This document shows, one piece after another, positions 1 to 6,159 of a stretch of DNA of 7,508 nucleotides. Position 1 is the stretch's first letter; each line of letters begins with the position of its first letter. Origin of the DNA: an uncultured Eudoraea sp. Lineage in GTDB: Bacteria; Bacteroidota; Bacteroidia; Flavobacteriales; Flavobacteriaceae. Where the stretch lies: positions 1 through 7,508 of the forward strand of contig CAJQNH010000114.1 in assembly GCA_905479615.1 (NCBI GenBank). The letters are read 5' to 3'. The notes under the pieces were generated by a model that saw only the letters and a list, made by a program, of their open reading frames with translations, made no database searches and was not told the DNA's origin. The translations under genes were made by a program, and so were the position numbers.

Positions 1-764
1 TTAGATTTAGAAAAGAGGACATGCGCTATTTGGCCTATGGTACATTATACATTTCCCAAAGAGATTTCGCCATTCATAAAATGGAGTACGCTCTTTATGA
101 TAAACTAAAAATGACACCTTCTATAAATGGAAACAAAAATGTGACTACAGGCCGGCTGATTTTTGAAGTCATCACCGAGTATCAAAGAGTTGATTATAAA
201 ATGTTTTTAAACTACATTTCTTTTAATAATTCTTTCAGGTTAATGGAACCTCCTAAATTTAAAGTGGACGAAATGTTGATGGATTTAAAAAGACTATGTT
301 TTGTAGTGGAGTTTAACAAGGAACCTGAAAAGCAATCAGCCCTCATAAAGAACAATTATTCTTTAATTTATAAGGGTAAAAAGTTGAAATTAAAGGAGAT
401 TATTATAAAAAAAAATCAAGCATACATATACCCTAATTTTAGTAATGTTGATGAAAGGTTGTCTTTCTTCAAAGAATTGAATACTTCACGGAATGAAGAT
501 AATATGATAGATGCTAAATTATTTTCCTTTGATGCCAGGAATATTGTTGATGCAGAGGGTAACAAAATAAATGTACCAACTTACATTTATTTTAATCAGT
601 TTAGGGAATTTTTCGTTCAGCAAGTAAAACCAAATGTCAGAGGTCCTGTAGACAGTCTGTATATGAAAAAGGACAGGCCTATTTTTAAAAACCAGCCTAT
701 TGTTAAACCAGCCGATTTCTCCGAATTATGGATGAATACACCTTTAAAGACTATAGATAATTAA
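1..764 (+). CDS. Carboxypeptidase-like regulatory-domain protein, C-terminal part (5' truncated by window edge)
   Basis: The frame is open from the window edge (first whole codon at 3, giving RFRKED before the first Met at 21) to TAA at 762-764, so the ATG at 21 is internal and the true start lies upstream. About 253 residues are visible. I recognise the style of flavobacterial exported proteins that begin with a carboxypeptidase-regulatory-like (CarboxypepD_reg-like) beta-sandwich and continue into a long uncharacterised region. The signals are a YLAYGTLYIS strand followed by FAIHKMEYALYD, a QFREFFVQ segment near residue 195, and the closing pattern PIFKNQPIVKPADFSELWMNTPLK. The N-terminal domain and any signal peptide fall outside the window, so localisation is inferred from family memory only. 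The biochemical role is unknown. The gene converges on the GSII gene and ends 5 bases before their shared hairpin. Confidence is high for a real partial gene and moderate for the family. Confidence 0.75.
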   Translation, partial: RFRKEDMRYLAYGTLYISQRDFAIHKMEYALYDKLKMTPSINGNKNVTTGRLIFEVITEYQRVDYKMFLNYISFNNSFRLMEPPKFKVDEMLMDLKRLCFVVEFNKEPEKQSALIKNNYSLIYKGKKLKLKEIIIKKNQAYIYPNFSNVDERLSFFKELNTSRNEDNMIDAKLFSFDARNIVDAEGNKINVPTYIYFNQFREFFVQQVKPNVRGPVDSLYMKKDRPIFKNQPIVKPADFSELWMNTPLKTIDN

Positions 765-796
765 AAAACCGCCTTTAATTCCTCAAAGGCGGCTTT
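763..796. terminator. Bidirectional intrinsic terminator between convergent genes
   Basis: CCGCCTTT (769-776) pairs perfectly with AAAGGCGG (785-792) around an 8-nt loop. On the minus strand the stem is followed by six T (768-763), a textbook U-tract 24 bases after the GSII stop codon. On the plus strand only CTTTAT follows, so termination of the upstream plus-strand gene, which stops at 764, is probably weaker. Confidence 0.85.
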
Positions 797-815
797 ATAA
801 AAATAATTCTGAAAA

Positions 816-1841
816 TTAGTTAGCTACAGCTTCTATATTTGCAGATTTTACCGTTTTAATAATTCGGCCTGCTATTTTATACGGATCTCCGTTAGAAGCA
901 GGTCTTCTGTCTTCCAGCCATCCTTTCCAGCCTTTTTCAACGGTTATGATCGGAATCCTGATTGAAGCACCTCTGTCTGATATCCCATAACTAAAATCCT
1001 TGATAGATGCTGTTTCGTGCAAACCAGTAAGTCTTTCGTCATTAAAAGCACCATAAACGTCTATATGATCAGTAGTCACGGGCCTGAAAGCCTCACAAAT
1101 TCTTTCATATATTTCTTTAGAACCACATGTTCTTAAAGTAGTATTGGAAAAGTTTGCGTGCATACCACTACCATTCCAATCCCCTTTAACAGGTTTAGGA
1201 TGCAATTCAATATAATAACCATATTTTTCAGAAAGACGATTCAATAGATAACGCGCTATCCAGATCTCATCGCCTGCTTTTTTGGCACCTTTGGCAAAAC
1301 ACTGAAATTCCCATTGTCCGGGTGCAACTTCCTGGTTTATACCTTCAAAATTAATTCCAGTTGCGATACACAGGTCCATATGCTCTTCTACAAAATCTCT
1401 CCCCCAGGTATACCTTCCACCTACGGAGCAGTAATATTTACCTTGAGGTCCTGGAAACCCACCACGTGGAAACCCAAGAGGTAAATCCGTTTCAGTATCC
1501 ATTAAAAAGTATTCTTGTTCAAATCCGAACCAGAAGTCATTATCATCATCATCAATTTGAGCACGATGATTAGAAGAATGCGCTGTGCCATCCGCATTTA
1601 ACACTTCTGCCATTATTAAAAATCCATTAGTTCTTTCCGGATCAGGATAAATAGCTACCGGTTTCAACAGACAATCTGAAGAACCGCCTTCTGCCTGCTC
1701 TGTGGAACTTCCATCAAAAGACCATAGAGGGCAGTCTTCCAATTTACCACTGAAGTCTTCTTCAATCTTGGTTTTACTTCTTAATTCTTGCGTTGGTTCG
1801 TGCCCATCCAGCCAAATGTATTCTAATTTACTCTTGCTCAT
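816..1841 (-). CDS. glnII: Glutamine synthetase, type II (eukaryote-like GSII)
   Basis: Makes glutamine from glutamate, ammonia and ATP in the cytoplasm. The 341 residues match the short GSII class, not the roughly 470-residue GSI. A beta-grasp N-domain (about 1-95, with WSFDGSST at 40-47) precedes the catalytic domain. The active-site set known from eukaryotic GS is complete: E108/E110 in FEQEY, E171 and E178 in EVAPGQWEFQ, H228 in DWNGSGMH, R270 and E276 in RLTGLHE, R290 and R295 in DRGASIR, and E310/R312 in LEDRRPASN. GGFPGPQGKYYC (127-138) is a GSII signature. The chosen ATG (1839-1841) gives the family-length N-terminus; no Shine-Dalgarno is obvious, which is normal in Bacteroidetes. The gene is divergent from the GSIII gene and has its own promoter. 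GSII lacks the GSI adenylylation loop, so control is probably transcriptional. An Asp-rich run (97-102) is a minor peculiarity. Confidence 0.96.
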   Translation of the reverse strand: MSKSKLEYIWLDGHEPTQELRSKTKIEEDFSGKLEDCPLWSFDGSSTEQAEGGSSDCLLKPVAIYPDPERTNGFLIMAEVLNADGTAHSSNHRAQIDDDDNDFWFGFEQEYFLMDTETDLPLGFPRGGFPGPQGKYYCSVGGRYTWGRDFVEEHMDLCIATGINFEGINQEVAPGQWEFQCFAKGAKKAGDEIWIARYLLNRLSEKYGYYIELHPKPVKGDWNGSGMHANFSNTTLRTCGSKEIYERICEAFRPVTTDHIDVYGAFNDERLTGLHETASIKDFSYGISDRGASIRIPIITVEKGWKGWLEDRRPASNGDPYKIAGRIIKTVKSANIEAVAN

Positions 1842-1876
1842 AATCTTCGGTGTTAATTTTTCAATTTTGCGATCTC

Positions 1877-1904
1877 CAAAAATAAATTATTTTAAATACA
1901 TCAA
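1877..1904 (-). promoter_or_regulatory. Predicted promoter of the GSII gene
   Basis: Read on the minus strand, TATTTTTG (1884-1877) matches the Bacteroidetes -7 consensus TAnnTTTG exactly. A TTG -33 element (1904-1902) lies 17 nt upstream, within the known 17-23 nt spacing. The predicted transcript would start near 1870, leaving a leader of about 30 nt. The left arm of the intergenic inverted repeat (1907-1918) sits immediately upstream of the -33 element, a usual place for a class II-type activator. That regulatory reading is inference. Confidence 0.65.
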
Positions 1905-1906
1905 TG

Positions 1907-1964
1907 AAAAAATAGGGGGTATTTATCAAAAAAATCGACATATTTATCAACACCCCTATTTTTT
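1907..1964. repeat. Inverted repeat with internal direct repeats in the GSII/GSIII divergent promoter region (candidate operator)
   Basis: AAAAAATAGGGG (1907-1918) and CCCCTATTTTTT (1953-1964) are perfect 12-bp inverted arms separated by 34 bp. Inside lie two copies of TATTTATCAA (1920-1929 and 1941-1950), offset by 21 bp, which is two helical turns. The element is next to the GSII -33 box and upstream of the GSIII promoter, so it is outside both predicted transcripts. This fits binding of a dimeric or cooperative regulator, possibly nitrogen-responsive. I cannot name the regulator. Confidence 0.6.
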
Positions 1965-2016
1965 TAAGGGTATTTTGCAATATTTGCATAATTAAAGGGT
2001 TTTTCTATGAATAGTT

Positions 2017-2024
2017 TAATTTTG
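2017..2024 (+). promoter_or_regulatory. Predicted -7 element of the GSIII gene
   Basis: TAATTTTG is an exact match to the Bacteroidetes TAnnTTTG element, 27 bases before the GSIII ATG, and predicts a leader of roughly 20 nt. No TTTG or TTG occurs 17-23 nt upstream; AAAGGGTTTTT (1994-2004) lies in the neighbourhood instead. A good -7 with a poor -33 is compatible with dependence on an activator, but this is inference. Confidence 0.5.
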
Positions 2025-2051
2025 CTTTAATCAAATAATAAAATATAGCCT

Positions 2052-4238
2052 ATGTCCAGATTAAGATTCAATGCAATTAGGGAAAGTTTCCAACATAAAC
2101 CGCTATCTATTACAGAAACTGGGAGGCGATCAGAATTGTTTGGTAACCATGTTTTCAATGAAGAAAGAATGCTTCAGTATCTTACGAAGGATGCTTATTT
2201 AAGTGTGAAAGGGGCTATTTTCTCAGGCTCGAAAATTGATAGAAAAATAGCCGATCAGGTTGCGGAAGCTATGAAAGCCTGGGCTATCACTATGGGTGCA
2301 ACGCATTACACCCATTGGTTTCAGCCTTTAACGGGGGCAACGGCAGAGAAGCACGATGCTTTCTTTGATCTTTCGGCCGATGGAAGAGCTGTTGAAAAAT
2401 TTGGGGGTGCTCAACTTGTACAACAAGAACCAGATGCTTCCAGTTTTCCAAGTGGGGGTATACGAAATACCTTTGAGGCAAGGGGGTACACCGCCTGGGA
2501 TCCTACTTCTCCGGCATTTATTTATGGAACAACACTCTGTATCCCCACGATTTTTGTATCCTATACCGGAGAGGCGCTGGATAATAAAGCACCACTTTTA
2601 CGGGCCTTACATGCCGTAGATTTGGCAGCTACTGCCGTGGCTAAATATTTTGATAAAAATGTATCCAAAGTCCACGCAACACTGGGGTGGGAACAAGAGT
2701 ATTTTCTAATTGATAAAGCATTGGCCAGTTCACGCCCGGATATCGTTCTTACCGGTAGGACATTAGTTGGACATCTGGCAGCCAAAGGACAACAGCTGGA
2801 TGATCATTACTTTGGGGTTATTCCTACAAGGGCTATTAACTTTATGAGGGATCTGGAAAAAAATTGTACCCGGCTGGGGATCCCTGTTAAAACCAGACAT
2901 AATGAAGTAGCACCAAATCAATTTGAGCTGGCTCCGGTTTTTGAAGAGGCAAACCTGGCGGTTGACCATAATTTGCTTTTAATGGATGTTATGGAAAAAG
3001 TAGCCGACAGGCATAACTTTAAAATTCTTTTTCATGAAAAGCCCTTTGCCGGTATTAACGGTTCCGGGAAACACAACAATTGGTCTCTTGCAACAGATAC
3101 CGGGGTTAATCTTCTAAGCCCGGGTTCTACTCCTATGAAAAACCTCCAATTTCTTACCTTTTTTGTGAATACAATAAAAGCTGTAGATACTTATGAGGAA
3201 CTGTTAAGATCTTCAATTGCTTCTGCCAGTAATGATTACAGGCTGGGTGCAAATGAAGCTCCACCGGCAATTTTTTCAATCTTTGTAGGTACGCAACTAA
3301 GTAATGTACTGGATGAATTGGAAGGGGTTTCCAAAGGAAAGCTTTCCCCGGAAGAGAAAACGGAATTAAAACTCAATGTAGTAGGGAAGATTCCTGAGAT
3401 TTTACTCGATAATACAGATAGAAATAGAACCTCGCCATTTGCCTTTACCGGTAATAAATTTGAAATGAGAGGAGTTGGCTCAAAAACCAATAGTGCAAAA
3501 CCAATGACTATATTAAATACGATTGTTGCACATCAATTAAGGGCATTTAAAAAGGAAGTAGATCTTTTAATTGATAAAAAGAAATTAAAAAAGGACGAGG
3601 CAGTTTTTAACGTTTTAAGAGAATATATCAAGTCTTCCAAAAGAATTCGTTTCGACGGGGATGGGTATAGTGCAGATTGGGAAAAAGAAGCTAAAAAAAG
3701 GAAGTTGAGTAATAATAAAACAACGCCTTCCGCAATTCAGGTTATGACGTCCAAAGAAAGTCTGGAGCTTTTTAATAACCTGGAAGTAATGAGTACGATA
3801 GAAGTTGAAGCTAGGCAGGAGGTTGAATTAGAGACTTATATTCTTCAAACCCAAATTGAAGGCAGGGTCTTTAATGATTTGGTTTATAGCCATATTATTC
3901 CTTCGGCTATTGAATACCAAAATAAACTAATTAAAAATGTTCTGGGATTAAAAGAGATTTATGGAGCGGCACATAAAAAGCTATCTGAAGGGCATCTCAC
4001 TCTTATTGAACAGATTGCGGAGCATATGGTTGAATTAAAAAAGAATACTGATGATATGACAAATGCCAGAAAGATTGCCAACAATTTAAAGGACCTTAAT
4101 AAGAAAGCTTTTGCTTACAGTGATAATGTTCGGCCTTATTTTGATAAAATCAGATATCATTGCGATAAGCTGGAGCAGCTAATAGATGATCAGTCCTGGC
4201 CCCTCACAAAATACAGGGAACTATTGTTTATTAAATAA
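2052..4238 (+). CDS. glnN: Glutamine synthetase, type III
   Basis: Cytoplasmic ATP-dependent glutamine synthesis by the large GSIII class; the 728 residues agree with the usual 700-730 of Bacteroides GlnN. The N-terminal GSIII-specific region (MSRLRFNAIRESF, then WFQPLTG near 89-95) leads into the catalytic core. Metal and substrate motifs are GWEQEY (212-217), NEVAPNQFE (284-292, Glu spacing 7 as in other GS classes), GINGSGKHNNWS (334-345), YRLGANEAPPA (396-406) and the E471-x-R473 pair in FEMRGVGS. The C-terminal third (about 500-728) is Lys/Glu-rich and mainly helical in appearance, as in the GSIII C-terminal domain. The ATG start gives the family-typical N-terminus. The upstream neighbour is the divergent GSII gene, so this organism keeps two GS isoforms side by side. 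A strong hairpin follows the stop codon. No truncation or missing catalytic residue was seen. Confidence 0.97.
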   Translation: MSRLRFNAIRESFQHKPLSITETGRRSELFGNHVFNEERMLQYLTKDAYLSVKGAIFSGSKIDRKIADQVAEAMKAWAITMGATHYTHWFQPLTGATAEKHDAFFDLSADGRAVEKFGGAQLVQQEPDASSFPSGGIRNTFEARGYTAWDPTSPAFIYGTTLCIPTIFVSYTGEALDNKAPLLRALHAVDLAATAVAKYFDKNVSKVHATLGWEQEYFLIDKALASSRPDIVLTGRTLVGHLAAKGQQLDDHYFGVIPTRAINFMRDLEKNCTRLGIPVKTRHNEVAPNQFELAPVFEEANLAVDHNLLLMDVMEKVADRHNFKILFHEKPFAGINGSGKHNNWSLATDTGVNLLSPGSTPMKNLQFLTFFVNTIKAVDTYEELLRSSIASASNDYRLGANEAPPAIFSIFVGTQLSNVLDELEGVSKGKLSPEEKTELKLNVVGKIPEILLDNTDRNRTSPFAFTGNKFEMRGVGSKTNSAKPMTILNTIVAHQLRAFKKEVDLLIDKKKLKKDEAVFNVLREYIKSSKRIRFDGDGYSADWEKEAKKRKLSNNKTTPSAIQVMTSKESLELFNNLEVMSTIEVEARQEVELETYILQTQIEGRVFNDLVYSHIIPSAIEYQNKLIKNVLGLKEIYGAAHKKLSEGHLTLIEQIAEHMVELKKNTDDMTNARKIANNLKDLNKKAFAYSDNVRPYFDKIRYHCDKLEQLIDDQSWPLTKYRELLFIK

Positions 4239-4248
4239 GTAAATAATT

Positions 4249-4275
4249 AAAGCTCACATTTTGTGGGCTTTTTTT
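4249..4275 (+). terminator. Intrinsic terminator of the GSIII gene
   Basis: AAAGCTCACA (4249-4258) pairs with TGTGGGCTTT (4262-4271) over 10 bp with one G-T wobble and a 3-nt TTT loop. It runs directly into TTTT (4272-4275), giving seven consecutive T from 4269. It begins 11 bases after the GSIII stop codon and shows that purM is not co-transcribed by default. Confidence 0.85.
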
Positions 4276-4294
4276 CTGGTTTATCCTATTTTTG
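4261..4294 (+). promoter_or_regulatory. Predicted promoter of purM
   Basis: TATTTTTG (4287-4294) matches TAnnTTTG exactly. TTG at 4261-4263 lies 23 nt upstream, at the outer limit of -33 spacing, and falls inside the GSIII terminator hairpin. Transcription would begin near 4301, leaving only about 10 nt before the ATG at 4310. The upstream in-frame TTG codon (4292) lies inside the -7 box, so it could not be translated from this promoter. Confidence 0.6.
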
Positions 4295-4309
4295 CGGAAA
4301 CCAAAACCC

Positions 4310-5488
4310 ATGGAATCGTCTGCAAGTAAACGTTATGACCAAAGAGGAGTTTCTGCCTCAAAGGAAGACGTACATAATGCCATAAAAAATATTGACAAAG
4401 GCTTATTTCCAAATGCATTTTGCAAGATTGTAGAGGATTACCTTACCAAAGATGAAGAATACTGTTTGGTAATGCATGCAGATGGTGCCGGCACAAAATC
4501 TTCACTCGCATATATGTATTGGAAAGAGACAGGAGATGTCTCTGTTTGGAAAGGTATTGCCCAGGATGCTTTGATCATGAACCTGGACGATCTTTTATGT
4601 GTAGGCGTAACAGATAATATACTGCTATCCTCAACTATTGGAAGAAATAAAAACCTGATTCCGGGTGAAGTCATTTCGGCAATAATAAATGGCACTCAGG
4701 AGTTAATTGAAGATTTGGCTAAGCATGGAATTGTTATTTATAGTACCGGTGGAGAAACCGCAGACGTAGGAGATCTGGTGCGCACCATAATTGTTGATTC
4801 TACGGTAACAGCAAGGCTAAAAAGGACTGATGTTATAGATAATGCGAATATTTGTCCGGGAGATGTAATTGTTGGTTTGGCTTCGTATGGAAAAGCAAGC
4901 TATGAGTCTGAATATAACGGAGGGATGGGCAGCAATGGACTTACATCTGCAAGGCATGATGTTTTTTCAAAATATTTAAGCACTAAGTATCCTGAGAGTT
5001 ATGACTCCCATGTGCCTGAAGAATTGGTGTATTCAGGAAGTGTAAAACTTACAGATTCTGTGCAGGATTCTCCACTTGATGCCGGTAAACTTGTACTGTC
5101 TCCTACCAGAACCTACGCTCCGATAATTAAAAAAATTCTTCAGAAATACGACTCTAAAGATATTCATGGCATGGTACATTGCAGTGGGGGGGCACAGACA
5201 AAGATTCTTCACTTTGTAGATAAGCTGCATATTGTTAAAGATTCTATGTTCGCCGTACCACCATTGTTTAAATTAATACAGGAACAATCGGGTAGAGATT
5301 GGAAAGAAATGTATCAGGTCTTTAATTGTGGTCATCGGATGGAACTTTATGTGAACGAAAGCGTTGCGAAAGACCTGATAGCAATTTCCCGCGAGTTTGA
5401 CGTAGATGCCCAAATTGTAGGCTATGTAGAGCCAAATACTTCAAAAAAGCTGACAATTAAGAGCGAATACGGGACGTTTATCTATTAA
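4310..5488 (+). CDS. purM: Phosphoribosylformylglycinamidine cyclo-ligase (AIR synthetase)
   Basis: Fifth step of purine synthesis: ATP-dependent ring closure of FGAM to aminoimidazole ribotide, in the cytoplasm. The 392 residues are longer than the roughly 345 of E. coli PurM, as is usual in Bacteroidetes. The opening KRYDQRGVSASKEDVH (7-22) is the typical Bacteroidetes start region. Family motifs are DGAGTKSSLAY (58-68), an NLDDLLCVG segment (91-99), GGETADVGD (147-155), GDVIVGLASYG (184-194), SPTRTYAP (264-271), the HCSGGAQTK segment (290-298) and FNCGHRMELYV (338-348). I chose the ATG at 4310 over an in-frame TTG at 4292 because the TTG lies inside the predicted promoter. The gene follows GSIII by 71 bases with a terminator in between. 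An AIR-synthase-related paralogue of different activity is possible but less likely. Confidence 0.88.
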   Translation: MESSASKRYDQRGVSASKEDVHNAIKNIDKGLFPNAFCKIVEDYLTKDEEYCLVMHADGAGTKSSLAYMYWKETGDVSVWKGIAQDALIMNLDDLLCVGVTDNILLSSTIGRNKNLIPGEVISAIINGTQELIEDLAKHGIVIYSTGGETADVGDLVRTIIVDSTVTARLKRTDVIDNANICPGDVIVGLASYGKASYESEYNGGMGSNGLTSARHDVFSKYLSTKYPESYDSHVPEELVYSGSVKLTDSVQDSPLDAGKLVLSPTRTYAPIIKKILQKYDSKDIHGMVHCSGGAQTKILHFVDKLHIVKDSMFAVPPLFKLIQEQSGRDWKEMYQVFNCGHRMELYVNESVAKDLIAISREFDVDAQIVGYVEPNTSKKLTIKSEYGTFIY

Positions 5489-5499
5489 GGTATACGAAT

Positions 5500-5533
5500 C
5501 ACTATTTTAAAGCGTTCTTTTTATAGTGGATTT
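5500..5533 (+). terminator. Possible weak terminator after purM
   Basis: CACTAT (5500-5505) pairs with ATAGTG (5523-5528), and inside it AAAG (5509-5512) pairs with CTTT (5517-5520) around a CGTT loop, with a small T-rich internal loop between the stems. The stem is AU-rich and only GATTTT follows, so termination would be inefficient. It starts 12 bases after the purM stop. Some read-through into the Rieske gene is possible. Confidence 0.35.
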
Positions 5534-5587
5534 TAGCCCGATTCCTGGGTTGAAATTACATGTATAGATTAAATAAAAATAAATGTT

Positions 5588-6019
5588 ATGGAGAGAAAAG
5601 AATTTCTAAGAAGTCTTGGGGCAGGGGCGGCCTTTGCGCTTACTTTTCCTTGTATTAATGGTTGTTCAAATGATGATGGAGAACTGGAAACAAAACCGGT
5701 ACCTTCTGGTGTTGACTTCACTGTGGATCTTAATTCACAGGAAGGTTCAGGATTGCAGAATAATGGCGATTTTATCTTAAAGAATGAAGTAGTTGTGGTT
5801 AAGAACCTTGAAGGTAATTTTATTGCAGCAAGTCAGATATGCAGTCACCAGCAAACAGATCAGGTGAGATTTTTGGATGATAATGGAGGGATTTTTCGTT
5901 GCTCTACCCATGGATCAGAATTTGATCAAAACGGGACTCCTTTAAACACAATTACAAACAATCCGCTTAAAACGTTTAACACAGAACTAAACGGTAATAT
6001 ACTTCGGGTTTTTGAGTAA
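5588..6019 (+). CDS. Exported single-domain Rieske [2Fe-2S] protein, probable lipoprotein
   Basis: Small electron-transfer protein of 143 residues. The N-terminus RKEFLRSLGAGAAFAL looks like a Tat-type signal with Arg-Lys in place of twin Arg. It is followed by a lipobox-like ING-C with Cys26 as the candidate lipidated residue, then an acidic, Gly/Pro-containing linker. The Rieske domain spans about 42-143. Cluster ligands are C85-S-H87 and C105-S-T-H108 with exactly 17 residues between H87 and C105, the classic CxH-x17-CxxH spacing, followed by GSEFD and a conserved G...NPLKTF tail. The two extra cysteines that form the disulfide in bc1-type Rieske proteins are absent, which suggests a ferredoxin/dioxygenase-like low-potential cluster. 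It lies 99 bases after purM and is followed by its own terminator. The partner enzyme is unknown. The out-of-frame ATG at 5583 is not used. Confidence 0.88.
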   Translation: MERKEFLRSLGAGAAFALTFPCINGCSNDDGELETKPVPSGVDFTVDLNSQEGSGLQNNGDFILKNEVVVVKNLEGNFIAASQICSHQQTDQVRFLDDNGGIFRCSTHGSEFDQNGTPLNTITNNPLKTFNTELNGNILRVFE

Positions 6020-6050
6020 TTACGAATTAGTCACATTTTGATATTAACGT

Positions 6051-6082
6051 GAAAAGTTTGGCCCTAAATCTTTTCGTTTTTT
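6051..6082 (+). terminator. Intrinsic terminator after the Rieske gene
   Basis: GAAAAG (6051-6056) pairs with CTTTTC (6070-6075). TTTG/TAAA extends the stem inward with a one-base bulge, and a run of six T (6077-6082) follows a single G. It starts about 30 bases after the Rieske stop codon. It indicates that the Rieske and apbE genes are largely separate transcription units. Confidence 0.65.
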
Positions 6083-6108
6083 CTTATATGTTTTATTCTC
6101 TTGATAAG

Positions 6109-6120
6109 AATTGTACAATT
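6109..6120. promoter_or_regulatory. Perfect 12-bp palindrome upstream of apbE (possible operator)
   Basis: AATTGTACAATT is perfectly self-complementary and lies 40 bases before the apbE GTG. TACAATTG (6114-6121) overlaps its right half and is one mismatch from the TAnnTTTG -7 element, so a protein bound here would cover the promoter. No convincing -33 element is visible. A chance AT-rich palindrome is not excluded. Confidence 0.35.
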
Positions 6121-6159
6121 GTGCGCCCCATATTTTCACAACTAAAAAAAGCAAAGTAA

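Noticed and set aside
1361..1573. 70-codon plus-strand open frame antisense to GSII
   Set aside because: The reverse of well-conserved GSII codons, with a His-rich tail arising from the GAT-repeat Asp run; no independent start signal or family resemblance.
1907..1965. Inverted repeat ending in seven T, considered as an intrinsic terminator
   Set aside because: The loop would be 34 nt, the stem is largely A-T, and it lies between two divergent promoters with no upstream gene to terminate.
1702..1995. 97-codon plus-strand open frame covering the GSII 5' end and the divergent promoter region
   Set aside because: It is antisense to the certain GSII gene, has low-complexity unrecognisable translation, and runs through the promoters and inverted repeat. 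It is a shadow frame.
2290..2969. Minus- and plus-strand open frames inside the GSIII gene
   Set aside because: All lie within a complete, strongly conserved GSIII reading frame and show no recognisable protein features.
4292..4309. TTG at 4292 as the purM start, adding six residues
   Set aside because: The TTG lies in the predicted -7 element, the extra residues (MRKPKP) do not match the usual Bacteroidetes PurM opening, and a good ATG follows at 4310.
5530..5542. Second small hairpin (AGCCC with GGGTT) between purM and the Rieske gene
   Set aside because: Only about five pairs including a wobble and no T-run follows; not distinguishable from chance.
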